Of a stretch of 64,000 bases of DNA, positions 56,011-64,000 are shown one piece after another. Every line of letters begins with the position of its first letter. The stretch's first letter is position 1. A program made the position numbers and the translations under genes. The DNA comes from Cupriavidus taiwanensis (GTDB lineage Bacteria > Pseudomonadota > Gammaproteobacteria > Burkholderiales > Burkholderiaceae), in the NCBI RefSeq assembly GCF_900249755.1, contig NZ_LT976853.1:3368060-3432059 (forward strand), read 5' to 3'. The notes beneath the pieces were generated by a model. The model saw only the letters and a list, made by a program, of their open reading frames with translations, was not told where the DNA came from and made no database searches.

Positions 56011-56139
56011 TTAATCCGCCAGGTGCGATAGCGCCCGTCGGTCAGTCTTGGTCCCGTCGGTTCCGGCCTTGCGCCAGCACCGTATGGGTTGATCAACTTT
56101 GAAGTCGGTAGGAGCCCGGCAAATCCGACGAAACCTCAT
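56011..56139 (-). other. Possible 42-codon upstream frame in the rplN leader
   Basis: An ATG-initiated frame in the rplN leader (starting MRFRRICRAPTDFK) ends with TAA 18 bases before the rplN start. It is Arg-rich, and its ribosome site (AGGCGG nine bases upstream) is weak. It could be a leader peptide or chance; I do not count it as a gene. Confidence 0.2.
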
Positions 56140-56212
56140 CGAAGCCGCCTGGCCCTGGCTCGCTCAACAGGCCCGCCCGGGTGGTACAGCTAAGGCGAAC
56201 GCAATAAAGCGG

Positions 56213-56246
56213 AAGTCCAGGATTATAGCTACATAATCCTGGACTT
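56213..56246. repeat. Perfect 14-bp inverted repeat over the spc promoter -10
   Basis: AAGTCCAGGATTAT and ATAATCCTGGACTT are exact complements separated by six bases. The -10 TATAAT on the minus strand takes its last five bases from one arm. It may be an operator or, if transcribed in part, an RNA element; there is no T-run, so it is not a terminator. Confidence 0.8.
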
Positions 56247-56250
56247 GCAA
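56222..56250 (-). promoter_or_regulatory. Promoter of the spc genes (rplN onward)
   Basis: On the minus strand TTGCAA, a 17-bp spacer and a consensus TATAAT lie ~230 bp upstream of rplN. In E. coli the spc promoter also lies between rpsQ and rplN. The rest of the 281-bp spacer holds an 8-bp hairpin CTAAGAAC/GTTCTTAG (56257–56277) overlapping the rpsQ stop, and the short upstream frame. Confidence 0.8.
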
Positions 56251-56273
56251 GTCAAGCTAAGAACGTGTTGTTC

Positions 56274-56552
56274 TTAGATGACGCGTGCAGCCTCTACCAG
56301 CCGGGAAACCACCCAGGACTTGGTCCGCGACAGCGGACGGCCTTCCTGGATTTCGACCTTGTCGCCTTCCTTGTACTGGTTGGCTTCGTCGTGTGCGTGG
56401 TACTTCTTGGAACGCAGCACGTACTTGCCGTACAGGGGATGCTTGACGCGGTTTTCCACCAAGACCGTAACGGTCTTGTCCATCTTGTCGCTCACGACAC
56501 GGCCGACCAGGGTGCGGCGAAGCGACGTTTCCGTTTGTGCAACTTCAGTCAT
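56274..56552 (-). CDS. rpsQ: 30S ribosomal protein S17
   Basis: A 92-aa S17, an early 16S binder. [20 protein letters not shown] and [20 protein letters not shown] are typical. It overlaps rpmC by 4 bp and is the last gene before the spc promoter. Confidence 0.97.
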   Translation of the reverse strand: MTEVAQTETSLRRTLVGRVVSDKMDKTVTVLVENRVKHPLYGKYVLRSKKYHAHDEANQYKEGDKVEIQEGRPLSRTKSWVVSRLVEAARVI

Positions 56553-56743
56553 TTCGCGTTCGCCTTTTGAGTCAGCACGGTTTGCACGCGCGCGATGTCC
56601 TTGCGAACCTTCTTCAGCTGGCTGGTGTTCTGCAGCTGTTGGGTTGCCTTTTGCATGCGCAGGCTAAATTGGGCCTTCAGCAGCTCGGAGAGCTCCTGGT
56701 TCAGGCCTGCGGCGTCCTTGCCGCGAAGTTCGGATGCTTTCAT
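56549..56743 (-). CDS. rpmC: 50S ribosomal protein L29
   Basis: A 64-aa L29 near the exit tunnel, two helices, with [20 protein letters not shown] and [15 protein letters not shown]. It overlaps rpsQ by 4 bp and lies 11 bp after rplP. Confidence 0.97.
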   Translation of the reverse strand: MKASELRGKDAAGLNQELSELLKAQFSLRMQKATQQLQNTSQLKKVRKDIARVQTVLTQKANAK

Positions 56744-56754
56744 TCCTGCTCTCC

Positions 56755-57171
56755 TTACGTCCCGACCTGGCGCACCACGAAATTGGTGGCGATCGGCAGC
56801 TTGGCCGCCGCGAGGCGGAACGCCTCACGTGCCAGGTCTTCGCTCACGCCATCCATTTCGTACAGCATCTTGCCCGGCTGGATTTCAGCCACGTAGTACT
56901 CCGGATTGCCCTTGCCGTTACCCATACGGACTTCGGCGGGCTTCTTCGAGATCGGCTTGTCCGGGAAAATCCGGATCCAGATGCGGCCGCCACGCTTGAT
57001 GTGGCGGGTCATCGCACGACGTGCCGACTCGATCTGACGAGCCGTCAGGCGGCCACGGCCCATGGCCTTCAGGCCGAATTCGCCGAAAGACACGGCGTTA
57101 CCACGGGTAGCCTTACCCGTGTTGCGGCCTTTCTGCTCCTTGCGGTATTTTCTGCGCTTAGGTTGCAGCAT
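56755..57171 (-). CDS. rplP: 50S ribosomal protein L16
   Basis: A 138-aa L16 at the base of the A-site cleft. [20 protein letters not shown] and [21 protein letters not shown] are diagnostic. It starts 2 bp after the rpsC stop. Confidence 0.98.
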   Translation of the reverse strand: MLQPKRRKYRKEQKGRNTGKATRGNAVSFGEFGLKAMGRGRLTARQIESARRAMTRHIKRGGRIWIRIFPDKPISKKPAEVRMGNGKGNPEYYVAEIQPGKMLYEMDGVSEDLAREAFRLAAAKLPIATNFVVRQVGT

Positions 57172-57173
57172 CG

Positions 57174-57971
57174 TTATTCTCCACTCTTCGCATCTGCGCC
57201 AGGCGCAGCGCGGCGACCGGCACCGGCACCGCCGCGGCGGTTGCCACCCGGACGGCCTTCGCCTTCACGGCGGCGGCCTTCCGGACGACCCGGGCGACGA
57301 CGACGGTCGTCCTGCGGCTCTTCCACCACCGGCGCGTCATTGCGGCCGAGGTGATCCCCCTTGTAGACCCACACCTTGACACCGATGATGCCGTAGGTGG
57401 TTTCTGCTTCGGAGAAGCCGTAGTCGATGTCGGCGCGCAGGGTGTGCAGGGGCACACGGCCTTCGCGGTACCACTCGGTACGTGCGATTTCGATACCGTT
57501 CAGACGGCCGGCGCTCATGATCTTGATACCCTGGGCGCCCAGGCGCATCGCGTTCTGCATGGCGCGCTTCATGGCGCGGCGGAACATGATGCGGCGCTCG
57601 AGCTGCTGGGTGATCGAATCGGCGATCAGCTGAGCATCGGTTTCCGGCTTGCGGATTTCCTCGATGTTCACGTGCACGGGCACGCCCATGCGACGCTGCA
57701 GTTCGGCCTTCAGCAGTTCGATGTCCTCACCCTTCTTGCCGATCACCACGCCCGGACGCGAGCTGTAAATGGTGATGCGGGCATTGCGGGCGGGGCGCTC
57801 GATCACGACGCGGCCAACCGATGCGTTCTTGAGCTTCTTCTTCAGGAAGTCGCGAACTTCGATGTCTTCCTTCAGCATGCCGGCGAACTTCGTGTTGCTG
57901 GCGTACCAGCGCGAAGCCCAGTTACGGCTGACAGCCAGACGGAAGCCAGTCGGATGAATCTTCTGTCCCAT
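57174..57971 (-). CDS. rpsC: 30S ribosomal protein S3 with long basic tail
   Basis: A 265-aa S3 forming the mRNA entry site. [20 protein letters not shown] opens the protein, the KH domain is at ~40–105 ([20 protein letters not shown]), and the C-terminal domain ends near residue 210. A ~50-residue Arg/Gly/Ala-rich disordered tail makes it about 30 residues longer than E. coli S3. It lies 9 bp after rplV. Confidence 0.97.
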   Translation of the reverse strand: MGQKIHPTGFRLAVSRNWASRWYASNTKFAGMLKEDIEVRDFLKKKLKNASVGRVVIERPARNARITIYSSRPGVVIGKKGEDIELLKAELQRRMGVPVHVNIEEIRKPETDAQLIADSITQQLERRIMFRRAMKRAMQNAMRLGAQGIKIMSAGRLNGIEIARTEWYREGRVPLHTLRADIDYGFSEAETTYGIIGVKVWVYKGDHLGRNDAPVVEEPQDDRRRRPGRPEGRRREGEGRPGGNRRGGAGAGRRAAPGADAKSGE

Positions 57972-57980
57972 CGTGACTCC

Positions 57981-58310
57981 TTAGTTGCCGAGCGTCACAG
58001 TGATGTGACAGGTTTGTTTCTCGATGCGGTTGCCGCGGCCCTTTGCCCGTGCCGTGAAGCGCTTGAGCGAGGTTGCCTTGTCGACGTAGATCGATTTGAC
58101 CTTGAGTTCGTCGATGTCGGCGCCTTCGTTGTGCTCGGCGTTGGCGATGGCCGATTCGACCACCTTCTTCACGATCCCGGCAGCCTTTTTCGGGCTGAAC
58201 GTCAGGACGTTGAGCGCGCGCTCGATCGGCAGACCACGGATCTGGTCAGCGACCAGGCGCGTCTTCTGGGCGGAGATGCGGGCACCGCGATGAATCGCTT
58301 TCACTTCCAT
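57981..58310 (-). CDS. rplV: 50S ribosomal protein L22
   Basis: A 109-aa L22 lining the exit tunnel, whose hairpin is a macrolide-resistance site. [20 protein letters not shown] and the tunnel-loop region [20 protein letters not shown] are seen. It lies 9 bp after rpsS. Confidence 0.97.
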   Translation of the reverse strand: MEVKAIHRGARISAQKTRLVADQIRGLPIERALNVLTFSPKKAAGIVKKVVESAIANAEHNEGADIDELKVKSIYVDKATSLKRFTARAKGRGNRIEKQTCHITVTLGN

Positions 58311-58319
58311 GATGGCACC

Positions 58320-58595
58320 TTACCTCTTCGCTTTCTTGTCAGCCGCGTGGCCCTTGAACGTGCGGGTGATCGCAAATTCGCCGAGCTTGTGGCCAACCAT
58401 GTTTTCCGTAACGTACACCGGCACGTGTTGACGGCCGTTGTGAACGGCAATCGTCAGGCCGATGAACTCCGGCAGAATGGTCGAGCGGCGCGACCATGTC
58501 TTGATGGGCTTCTTGTCCTTGCCGCTCGTTGCAACTTCCACCTTCTTCAGCAGGTGGGCGTCGCAGAACGGACCCTTTTTAGCGGAACGAGTCAT
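58320..58595 (-). CDS. rpsS: 30S ribosomal protein S19
   Basis: A 91-aa S19 that pairs with S13 in the 30S head. [20 protein letters not shown] and [20 protein letters not shown] are diagnostic. It lies 22 bp after rplB. Confidence 0.98.
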   Translation of the reverse strand: MTRSAKKGPFCDAHLLKKVEVATSGKDKKPIKTWSRRSTILPEFIGLTIAVHNGRQHVPVYVTENMVGHKLGEFAITRTFKGHAADKKAKR

Positions 58596-58617
58596 ATCTT
58601 TAGCTCCTACCTACCGA

Positions 58618-59448
58618 TTAACGCTTGTGGCGCTTCTGGACGATCATGCTGTCCGTGCGCTTGTTGCTGCGGGTACGGTAACCCTTGGTCGGGGTACCCC
58701 ACGGCGACACCGGATCACGACCGGCAGCGGTCTTGCCCTCGCCACCACCGTGCGGGTGGTCGACCGGGTTCATCACGACACCACGGACCGTCGGGCGGAT
58801 ACCGCGCCAGCGGGTCGCACCGGCCTTGCCGATGACGCGCAGGCTGTGCTCTTCGTTGCCCACTTCACCAACGGTGGCGCGGCACTCGATGTGCACGCGG
58901 CGCACTTCGCCGGAGCGCAGGCGAACCTGGGCGTACAGGCCTTCGCGGGCCAGCAGCACGGCGGAGCCGCCCGCGGCACGTGCGATCTGCGCGCCCTTGC
59001 CCGGCAGCATTTCCACGTTGTTGATCGTGGTACCGACCGGAATGTTGCGGATCGGCAGGTTGTTACCGGCCTTGATCGGCGCTTCCGAGCCGTTCAGCAG
59101 CTGCTGGCCGGCAACCATGCCCTTGGTGGCGATGATGTAGCGGCGCTCGCCGTCGGCGAACACGACCAGCGCGATGTTGGCGCTGCGGTTCGGATCGTAT
59201 TCCAGGCGCTCGACGCGGGCGGGGATGCCGTCCTTGTCGTTGCGCTTGAAGTCGACCACGCGGTAGTGGTGCTTATGACCACCGCCCTTGTGGCGGGTGG
59301 TGATATGACCATTGTTGTTACGGCCCGACTTCTGGAATTGCTTTTCCAGCAGCGGCGCGTACGGGGTGCCCTTGTGAAGGTCCTTGTTGACCACCTTCAC
59401 CATCGAGCGACGACCCGGGGAAGTCGGCTTGGTCTTGACGAGTGCCAT
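58618..59448 (-). CDS. rplB: 50S ribosomal protein L2
   Basis: A 276-aa L2 close to the peptidyl-transferase centre. [39 protein letters not shown] and the C-terminal [14 protein letters not shown] with the conserved His are seen. It begins 2 bp after rplW. Confidence 0.98.
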   Translation of the reverse strand: MALVKTKPTSPGRRSMVKVVNKDLHKGTPYAPLLEKQFQKSGRNNNGHITTRHKGGGHKHHYRVVDFKRNDKDGIPARVERLEYDPNRSANIALVVFADGERRYIIATKGMVAGQQLLNGSEAPIKAGNNLPIRNIPVGTTINNVEMLPGKGAQIARAAGGSAVLLAREGLYAQVRLRSGEVRRVHIECRATVGEVGNEEHSLRVIGKAGATRWRGIRPTVRGVVMNPVDHPHGGGEGKTAAGRDPVSPWGTPTKGYRTRSNKRTDSMIVQKRHKR

Positions 59449-59450
59449 GA

Positions 59451-59765
59451 TTACTTGGCCTCCGCTTCAAAATTGATTTCCTGACCCGGCTTCAGCGACA
59501 CGTAAGCTTTCTTCACGTGGTTGCGACGGCCCATGAAACGGCCGAAGCGCTTCTGCTTGCCCTTCTGGTTCAGGATCTGAACGGACTGCACCTCGACCTT
59601 GAACAGCAGTTCGACGGCGGCCTTCACTTCTGCCTTGTTGGCATCGCGGGCCACTTCGAACACGACCTGTTCATTCTTGTCGGCGACCAGGGTTGCCTTT
59701 TCGGAAACCACCGGCGCGAGCAGCACCTGCATCAAACGATGATCGTTCTTGGCTACTTGCGTCAT
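59451..59765 (-). CDS. rplW: 50S ribosomal protein L23
   Basis: A 104-aa L23 at the tunnel exit, docking trigger factor and [23 protein letters not shown] and [20 protein letters not shown] are typical. It overlaps rplD by 4 bp. Confidence 0.97.
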
Positions 59766-60382
59766 TTCAGCAACTCCTCGATCTGCGCGACGGCCGCCTT
59801 GGTCACCAGCACCTTCTTGTAGTGCACGAGCGACAGCGGATCAGCCTGGCGCGGCTCCACGACTGCCACGTGCGGCAGGTTGCGCGAAGCCAGGTAGAGG
59901 TTTTCGTCGAGGCTGTCGGTGATGATCAGCACCGAGTCCAGGCCCATGGCCTTGAACTTTTCGGCCAAGAGCTTGGTCTTGGGCGCGTCGACAGTGAAAC
60001 CGTCCACCACGTTGATACGACCTTCACGTGCGAGCTGCGAGTAAATCGAGCGCATGCCGGCACGGAACATCTTCTTGTTGACCTTCTGGCTGAAGTTCTC
60101 TTCCGGCGAATTCGGGAAGATACGGCCGCCCCCGCGCCACAGCGGCGAGGAAGACATACCGGCACGAGCACGGCCCGTACCCTTCTGGCGCCACGGCTTC
60201 TTGGTCGTGTGCTTGACCTCTTCACGATCCTTCTGCTTGCGGTTACCGCTGCGCGCGTTGGCCTGGTAAGCGACGACGATCTGGTGAACGAGGGCTTCGT
60301 TGTAGTCACGGCCGAACACTTCGGGCGAGGCTGCGACGCCTGCACCGACTTGGCCATTGTCCTGGAGGAGCTTGAGTTCCAT
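59762..60382 (-). CDS. rplD: 50S ribosomal protein L4
   Basis: A 206-aa L4, in E. coli the autogenous regulator of the S10 operon. The extended loop [24 protein letters not shown] region (here [20 protein letters not shown]) and [20 protein letters not shown] are conserved. It lies 12 bp after rplC. Confidence 0.98.
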
Positions 60383-60394
60383 TACATGCGCTCC

Positions 60395-61045
60395 TTAAGC
60401 TTTGGCTTTGGCCTTGACGGCCGGGGTAACGATGACCTTGCCGTTCTTGGAGCCAGGGATGGCACCCTTGACCAGCAGCAGCTTGCGCTCTGCGTCGATC
60501 TTGGCGATCTCCAGGTTCTGCACGGTGCGGGTGACATCGCCCAGGTGACCGGTCATGCGCTTGCCCGGGAACACGCGGCCCGGATCCTGCGCCATACCGA
60601 TCGAGCCCGGCACGTTGTGCGAGCGCGAGTTACCGTGGGTGGCACGGCCGGAGGCGAAGTGATAGCGCTTGATGGTACCGGCGTAGCCCTTACCGATGGT
60701 CACGCCCTGCACGTCGATCTTCTGACCGACTTCGAACAGGTCGACCGACAGCGAACCGCCAGCTTGCAGTTCGGCAGCCTTGGCTGCGTCGATACGGAAT
60801 TCGCGGATGATTTCGCCGGCTTCCACGCCGGCTTTGGCGAGGTGACCCGCCAGCGGCTTGGTAACGCGGCTTGCGCGTCGTGCGCCGAAGGTGACTTGAA
60901 CCGCGGTATAACCGTCGGTCTCGTCCGTCTTGATTTGCGTCACGCGGTTGTCGCCGACCTCGACCACGGTCACGGGAATCGCTTCACCGTCGTCCGTGAA
61001 AATACGGGTCATGCCAACCTTGCGACCTACAAGGCCAAGGCTCAT
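60395..61045 (-). CDS. rplC: 50S ribosomal protein L3
   Basis: A 216-aa L3, which initiates 50S assembly. [20 protein letters not shown] and the central [20 protein letters not shown] extension are diagnostic. GGAG six bases before the ATG at 61045 fixes the start; the frame is open to 61168 without family sequence. It leads a transcription unit of its own: rpsJ, normally just upstream, is ~1.9 kb away. Confidence 0.97.
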   Translation of the reverse strand: MSLGLVGRKVGMTRIFTDDGEAIPVTVVEVGDNRVTQIKTDETDGYTAVQVTFGARRASRVTKPLAGHLAKAGVEAGEIIREFRIDAAKAAELQAGGSLSVDLFEVGQKIDVQGVTIGKGYAGTIKRYHFASGRATHGNSRSHNVPGSIGMAQDPGRVFPGKRMTGHLGDVTRTVQNLEIAKIDAERKLLLVKGAIPGSKNGKVIVTPAVKAKAKA

Positions 61046-61193
61046 GGTTTGCTCCATTCCCAGCTGCGATTGGCCGGGGCTGATTGATACACGAAAACTG
61101 TGCTTGCGCTTGTGCGCGGATGGACTTGCGCTAAAGAAGACTGCGCGCGGCCAAAATGGCCAGCCCACTACCCGAGGAAACGGGTAGCCTTAC

Positions 61194-61222
61194 ACTATAT
61201 CGCAGCAGTTTGGAAAGGGCAA
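61194..61222 (-). promoter_or_regulatory. Promoter and structured leader of the rplC–rpsQ genes
   Basis: On the minus strand TTGCCC, a 17-bp spacer and TATAGT lie ~150 bp upstream of rplC. The transcript would begin with a hairpin CTACCCG/CGGGTAG (61168–61187), followed by GGCC-ATTTT-GGCC. The 354-bp gap 61046–61399 contains no supportable gene; further left-hand features are only the ribosome site. Confidence 0.65.
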
Positions 61223-61399
61223 TATGAATTGCGGATTCCCGTGCAATGTTGTAGGCAGGGACGACGCGGCAGTGACGCTTGCGCTGCCTGGCTGTGGTGA
61301 AGAGACGACGGGCCGGTGTCAATGCGGCCCGTACGGCACAGCAGCAGAGACGTCAGGCAGCGACGCGGACGAACTTTGCAGCGATCGAGTACCAGCGCC

Positions 61400-62629
61400 T
61401 CACTTGCCCTCGCTCTGCGGCCAGCGCGCCATCAGCGTGTTCGACGGCAGCGTTTCATCGAGCAGCTTGCGTGCAGTCTCCACGCCCGCCACCGGCAAAC
61501 CCGCCGGATCCAGCTTGCCGATCTGCACCAGCACGCTGGCCTGGTCCCAGTAGATGTGCTCGTGGTACAGCTTGTCGCCGCGGAACTTGACGATGGCGAT
61601 CAGCGGGATCTCCACGCGCTTGCCGGTGGGCGGCACGCCAGGCAGCATCCAGTCGATCTCGCAAGTATGGGTGAAGCAGAACAGCAGTTCGTCGACGATC
61701 TGCGTGGCACCCACGGTGCGCGACAGCGGGATCAGCGTCGTGTCCGGCGGATTGCTGTGCACGAAGTGGTGCTGGTAGAAGCGGCGCAGCTGGGCGTAGC
61801 CGACGCCGCCGGTCATGGTCGGGATATGGTTCACATAGGGCTGCGCCACCATCGTGGCCATGGTCGCATCGACATCGCGGGTGGCGAATTCATACTCGCA
61901 GTGCCTGTCCCACAGCGCCGAGAAGTCGTAATGCGGCCCGATCTCGCGGCGCAGCGCGGCGATCGAGCGCTGGTGCGCCATCAGCGCCGAGGGCTTGTCG
62001 AAGTGCTCGCCGCCTGCGCGCGCGAAGGCATGGTCGACGCCGGGATAGACGTACACCTCGATGTGGTCCCGGCCGGCCAGCGCCTCGCCGATCGCCGCCT
62101 GCGCCTGGGGCGGGCAGAAGCCATCCTTCTGCGCGATATGCACCACCAGGCGGCCGCGCACATTGGCGGCCTCGTCCAGCGCATGCTCGATGCCCACGCC
62201 GTAGTACGCCACCGCGCAGGCGACGTCGGGCAGCCGGCAGGCCGCCAGGTAGGCCAGCTTGCCGCCCAGGCAGAAGCCCAGCACGCCGGTCTGGCCGATG
62301 CATTCGGGCCGCGCCCGCAAGGCATCCAGCGCGGCGCCCACGTCCTGGACGCCCCTGGCTTCGTCAAACTGCTGGTACAGCCCGAGCGCGCGCTGGAAGT
62401 CCGCGCCGCGGTCGGTCAGCTCGATCCCCGGCGCGATGCGCCAGAACAGGTCGGGCACCAGCACCGTATAGCCTTCCTCGGCGTAGTAGTCGGCCACCTC
62501 GCGCATGGTGGCATTGACGCCGAAAATCTCCTGGCACAGCACGATGCCGGGGCCCTTGCCCGCCGCAGGGGTGGCGAGATACCCGCTGAACGTGCCGTCG
62601 CGGGTCTGGATCTGGATGGTCTGGCCCAT
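61400..62629 (-). CDS. Dienelactone hydrolase fused to an NTF2/SnoaL-like domain
   Basis: A 409-aa two-domain protein. Residues ~1–235 are an α/β-hydrolase of the dienelactone hydrolase family with triad Cys120 (GFCLGGK), Asp169 and His200 (PGVDHAF), plus Glu34 in CQEIFG, which in true DLH activates the Cys. Residues ~240–395 form an NTF2-like SnoaL/ketosteroid isomerase-type domain (YVNHIPTMTGGVG, GKRVEIPLIAIVKFRGDKLY). The natural substrate is unknown. The ATG at 62629 has GGAG upstream. It stands alone with its own promoter between rpsJ and rplC and has no link to translation by sequence. Confidence 0.9.
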   Translation of the reverse strand: MGQTIQIQTRDGTFSGYLATPAAGKGPGIVLCQEIFGVNATMREVADYYAEEGYTVLVPDLFWRIAPGIELTDRGADFQRALGLYQQFDEARGVQDVGAALDALRARPECIGQTGVLGFCLGGKLAYLAACRLPDVACAVAYYGVGIEHALDEAANVRGRLVVHIAQKDGFCPPQAQAAIGEALAGRDHIEVYVYPGVDHAFARAGGEHFDKPSALMAHQRSIAALRREIGPHYDFSALWDRHCEYEFATRDVDATMATMVAQPYVNHIPTMTGGVGYAQLRRFYQHHFVHSNPPDTTLIPLSRTVGATQIVDELLFCFTHTCEIDWMLPGVPPTGKRVEIPLIAIVKFRGDKLYHEHIYWDQASVLVQIGKLDPAGLPVAGVETARKLLDETLPSNTLMARWPQSEGK

Positions 62630-62753
62630 GGCCTGCGCTCCTTGTCGTTCTCTGTTGACTGACAGCTGGTGGAAGGTCGCGCTGCCGTGCGGGATTGCCA
62701 TCATGGTGGCAGCGCACCGCAGCAACGTGGCCGCTGGCTGCAGCGGCTGTCCG

Positions 62754-62783
62754 ATTAGTGCAGGAAAATCCGGCTTCGGTCAA
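62754..62783 (-). promoter_or_regulatory. Promoter of the dienelactone hydrolase fusion gene
   Basis: On the minus strand TTGACC, an 18-bp spacer and ACTAAT lie ~125 bp upstream of the gene and downstream of the rpsJ terminator. Five of six -35 bases and four of six -10 bases match consensus. Nothing else is seen in 62630–62853. Confidence 0.55.
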
Positions 62784-62855
62784 CGCAAGGCCGGGGGCGC
62801 GGGGTCGAGCCGCTATGGCGGTTGCGTCGACCATGCCGCGCGCCTGGCGAAAACA

Positions 62856-62883
62856 AAAACGGCGAACCGAGGTTCGCCGTTTT
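62856..62883 (-). terminator. Strong intrinsic terminator after rpsJ
   Basis: AAAACGGCGAACC and GGTTCGCCGTTTT are perfect complements around a two-base gap, with TTTTTGTTTT following on the minus strand, 35 bp after the rpsJ stop. It ends the tuf–rpsJ transcript and uncouples rpsJ from rplC. The element is near-symmetrical and may also stop plus-strand transcription. Confidence 0.93.
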
Positions 62884-62918
62884 GCTGCATCAGGCCGCCT
62901 GGGCGGCCCGAAACATCT

Positions 62919-63227
62919 TTACACCTTGATCTCGACGTCCACGCCTGCCGGCAGGTCGAGCTTCATCAGCGCGTCAACCGTCTTGTCGGTCGGGTCGACG
63001 ATGTCCATCAGGCGCTGGTGCGTGCGGATCTCGAACTGATCGCGGCTGGTCTTGTTGACGTGCGGCGAACGCAGGATGTCGAAGCGCTGGATGCGGGTCG
63101 GCAGGGGCACCGGGCCCTTGACGATCGCGCCGGTACGCTTGGCGGTATCCACGATTTCGGCGGCCGACTGGTCGATCAGGCGATAGTCGAAAGCCTTCAG
63201 GCGGATACGGATCTTCTGGTTCTGCAT
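62919..63227 (-). CDS. rpsJ: 30S ribosomal protein S10 (NusE)
   Basis: A 102-aa S10, which also acts with NusB in antitermination. [20 protein letters not shown] and [20 protein letters not shown] are diagnostic. It follows tuf by 77 bp. It is normally the first gene of the S10 operon, but here a terminator and an unrelated gene separate it from rplC. Confidence 0.98.
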   Translation of the reverse strand: MQNQKIRIRLKAFDYRLIDQSAAEIVDTAKRTGAIVKGPVPLPTRIQRFDILRSPHVNKTSRDQFEIRTHQRLMDIVDPTDKTVDALMKLDLPAGVDVEIKV

Positions 63228-63271
63228 GATATTTCCTTAAAAGAGCGATTGGGCAAGCTGCCCGTTGAATG

Positions 63272-63295
63272 GGGACATGCCCGCAGGCATGTCCC
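63272..63295 (-). other. Stem-loop between tuf and rpsJ
   Basis: GGGACATGCC/GGCATGTCCC form a perfect 10-bp stem with a four-base loop directly after the tuf stop. No U-run follows on the minus strand, so readthrough into rpsJ is expected; a partial attenuator or processing site is possible. Confidence 0.6.
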
Positions 63296-63304
63296 AGGAA
63301 GTGC

Positions 63305-64000
<696 letters not shown>

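Noticed and set aside
56257..56277. Terminator after rpsQ
   Set aside because: The CTAAGAAC/GTTCTTAG hairpin is A+T-rich, only 8 bp, and not followed by a T-run on the minus strand.
61200..61399. Short plus-strand frames between rplC and the hydrolase gene
   Set aside because: No ribosome site, no family resemblance and composition like the shadows elsewhere.

Overview
This is chromosomal sequence from a high-GC betaproteobacterium of the Burkholderiaceae, most likely Cupriavidus or a close Ralstonia relative. That rests on gene order (mla–ibaG–murA–his; pilMNOPQ–aroKB–dgt–gltBD; tuf–rpsJ–ribosomal cluster), on protein resemblance and on base composition; no database search was possible. Almost the whole window is core genome, and most genes lie on the minus strand.

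Layout by increasing coordinate. (1) 1–9.5 kb, read right to left: mlaF-E-D-A-C-B (outer-membrane lipid transport), an ABC-2 exporter pair, ibaG, murA, hisG and the 5' part of hisD. (2) 9.6–11.5 kb: a divergent pair, a Bug-family periplasmic binding protein and a GNAT acetyltransferase. (3) 11.5–18.4 kb: a REP-like inverted repeat pair, then gltD and gltB with a clear gltB promoter. (4) 18.36–19.2 kb: a single-gene REP-associated transposase (RAYT) unit wedged exactly between gltB and dgt. (5) 19.2–27.5 kb: dgt, aroB, aroK and, behind a terminator, the type IV pilus operon pilMNOPQ. (6) 27.9–32.3 kb, mainly plus strand: PBP1A, then cyaY (minus), lptM and lysA. (7) 32.4–36.1 kb: a minus-strand stress module of a small secreted-repeat lipoprotein, an ECF sigma factor, its anti-sigma factor and the MsrPQ periplasmic methionine sulfoxide repair system. 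(8) 36.2–40.5 kb: cytochrome c maturation (CcsA/ResB) and a di-haem cytochrome c4. (9) 41.0–44.2 kb, plus strand: engB, hemB and a CorA-type transporter. (10) 44.2–46.6 kb: dsbD and cutA. (11) 46.7–64 kb: the S10–spc–alpha ribosomal cluster, read right to left from tuf and rpsJ down to rplQ.

Most genes inside the ribosomal cluster are 0–45 bp apart, so the exceptions stand out. A free-standing dienelactone hydrolase–NTF2 fusion gene, with its own promoter and isolated by an intrinsic terminator, separates rpsJ from rplC. The rpsQ–rplN spacer (281 bp) carries a near-consensus promoter overlapped by a perfect 14-bp inverted repeat, and a 42-codon upstream frame. The rpsK–rpsD spacer (314 bp) has an intrinsic terminator in mid-operon. 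The rpsD–rpoA spacer (165 bp) holds three consecutive stem-loops. These spacers, the RAYT unit with its inverted G-rich boxes, and the ECF/MsrPQ module are the best candidates for undescribed biology. I see no phage, CRISPR array, tRNA, rRNA or clearly foreign island.
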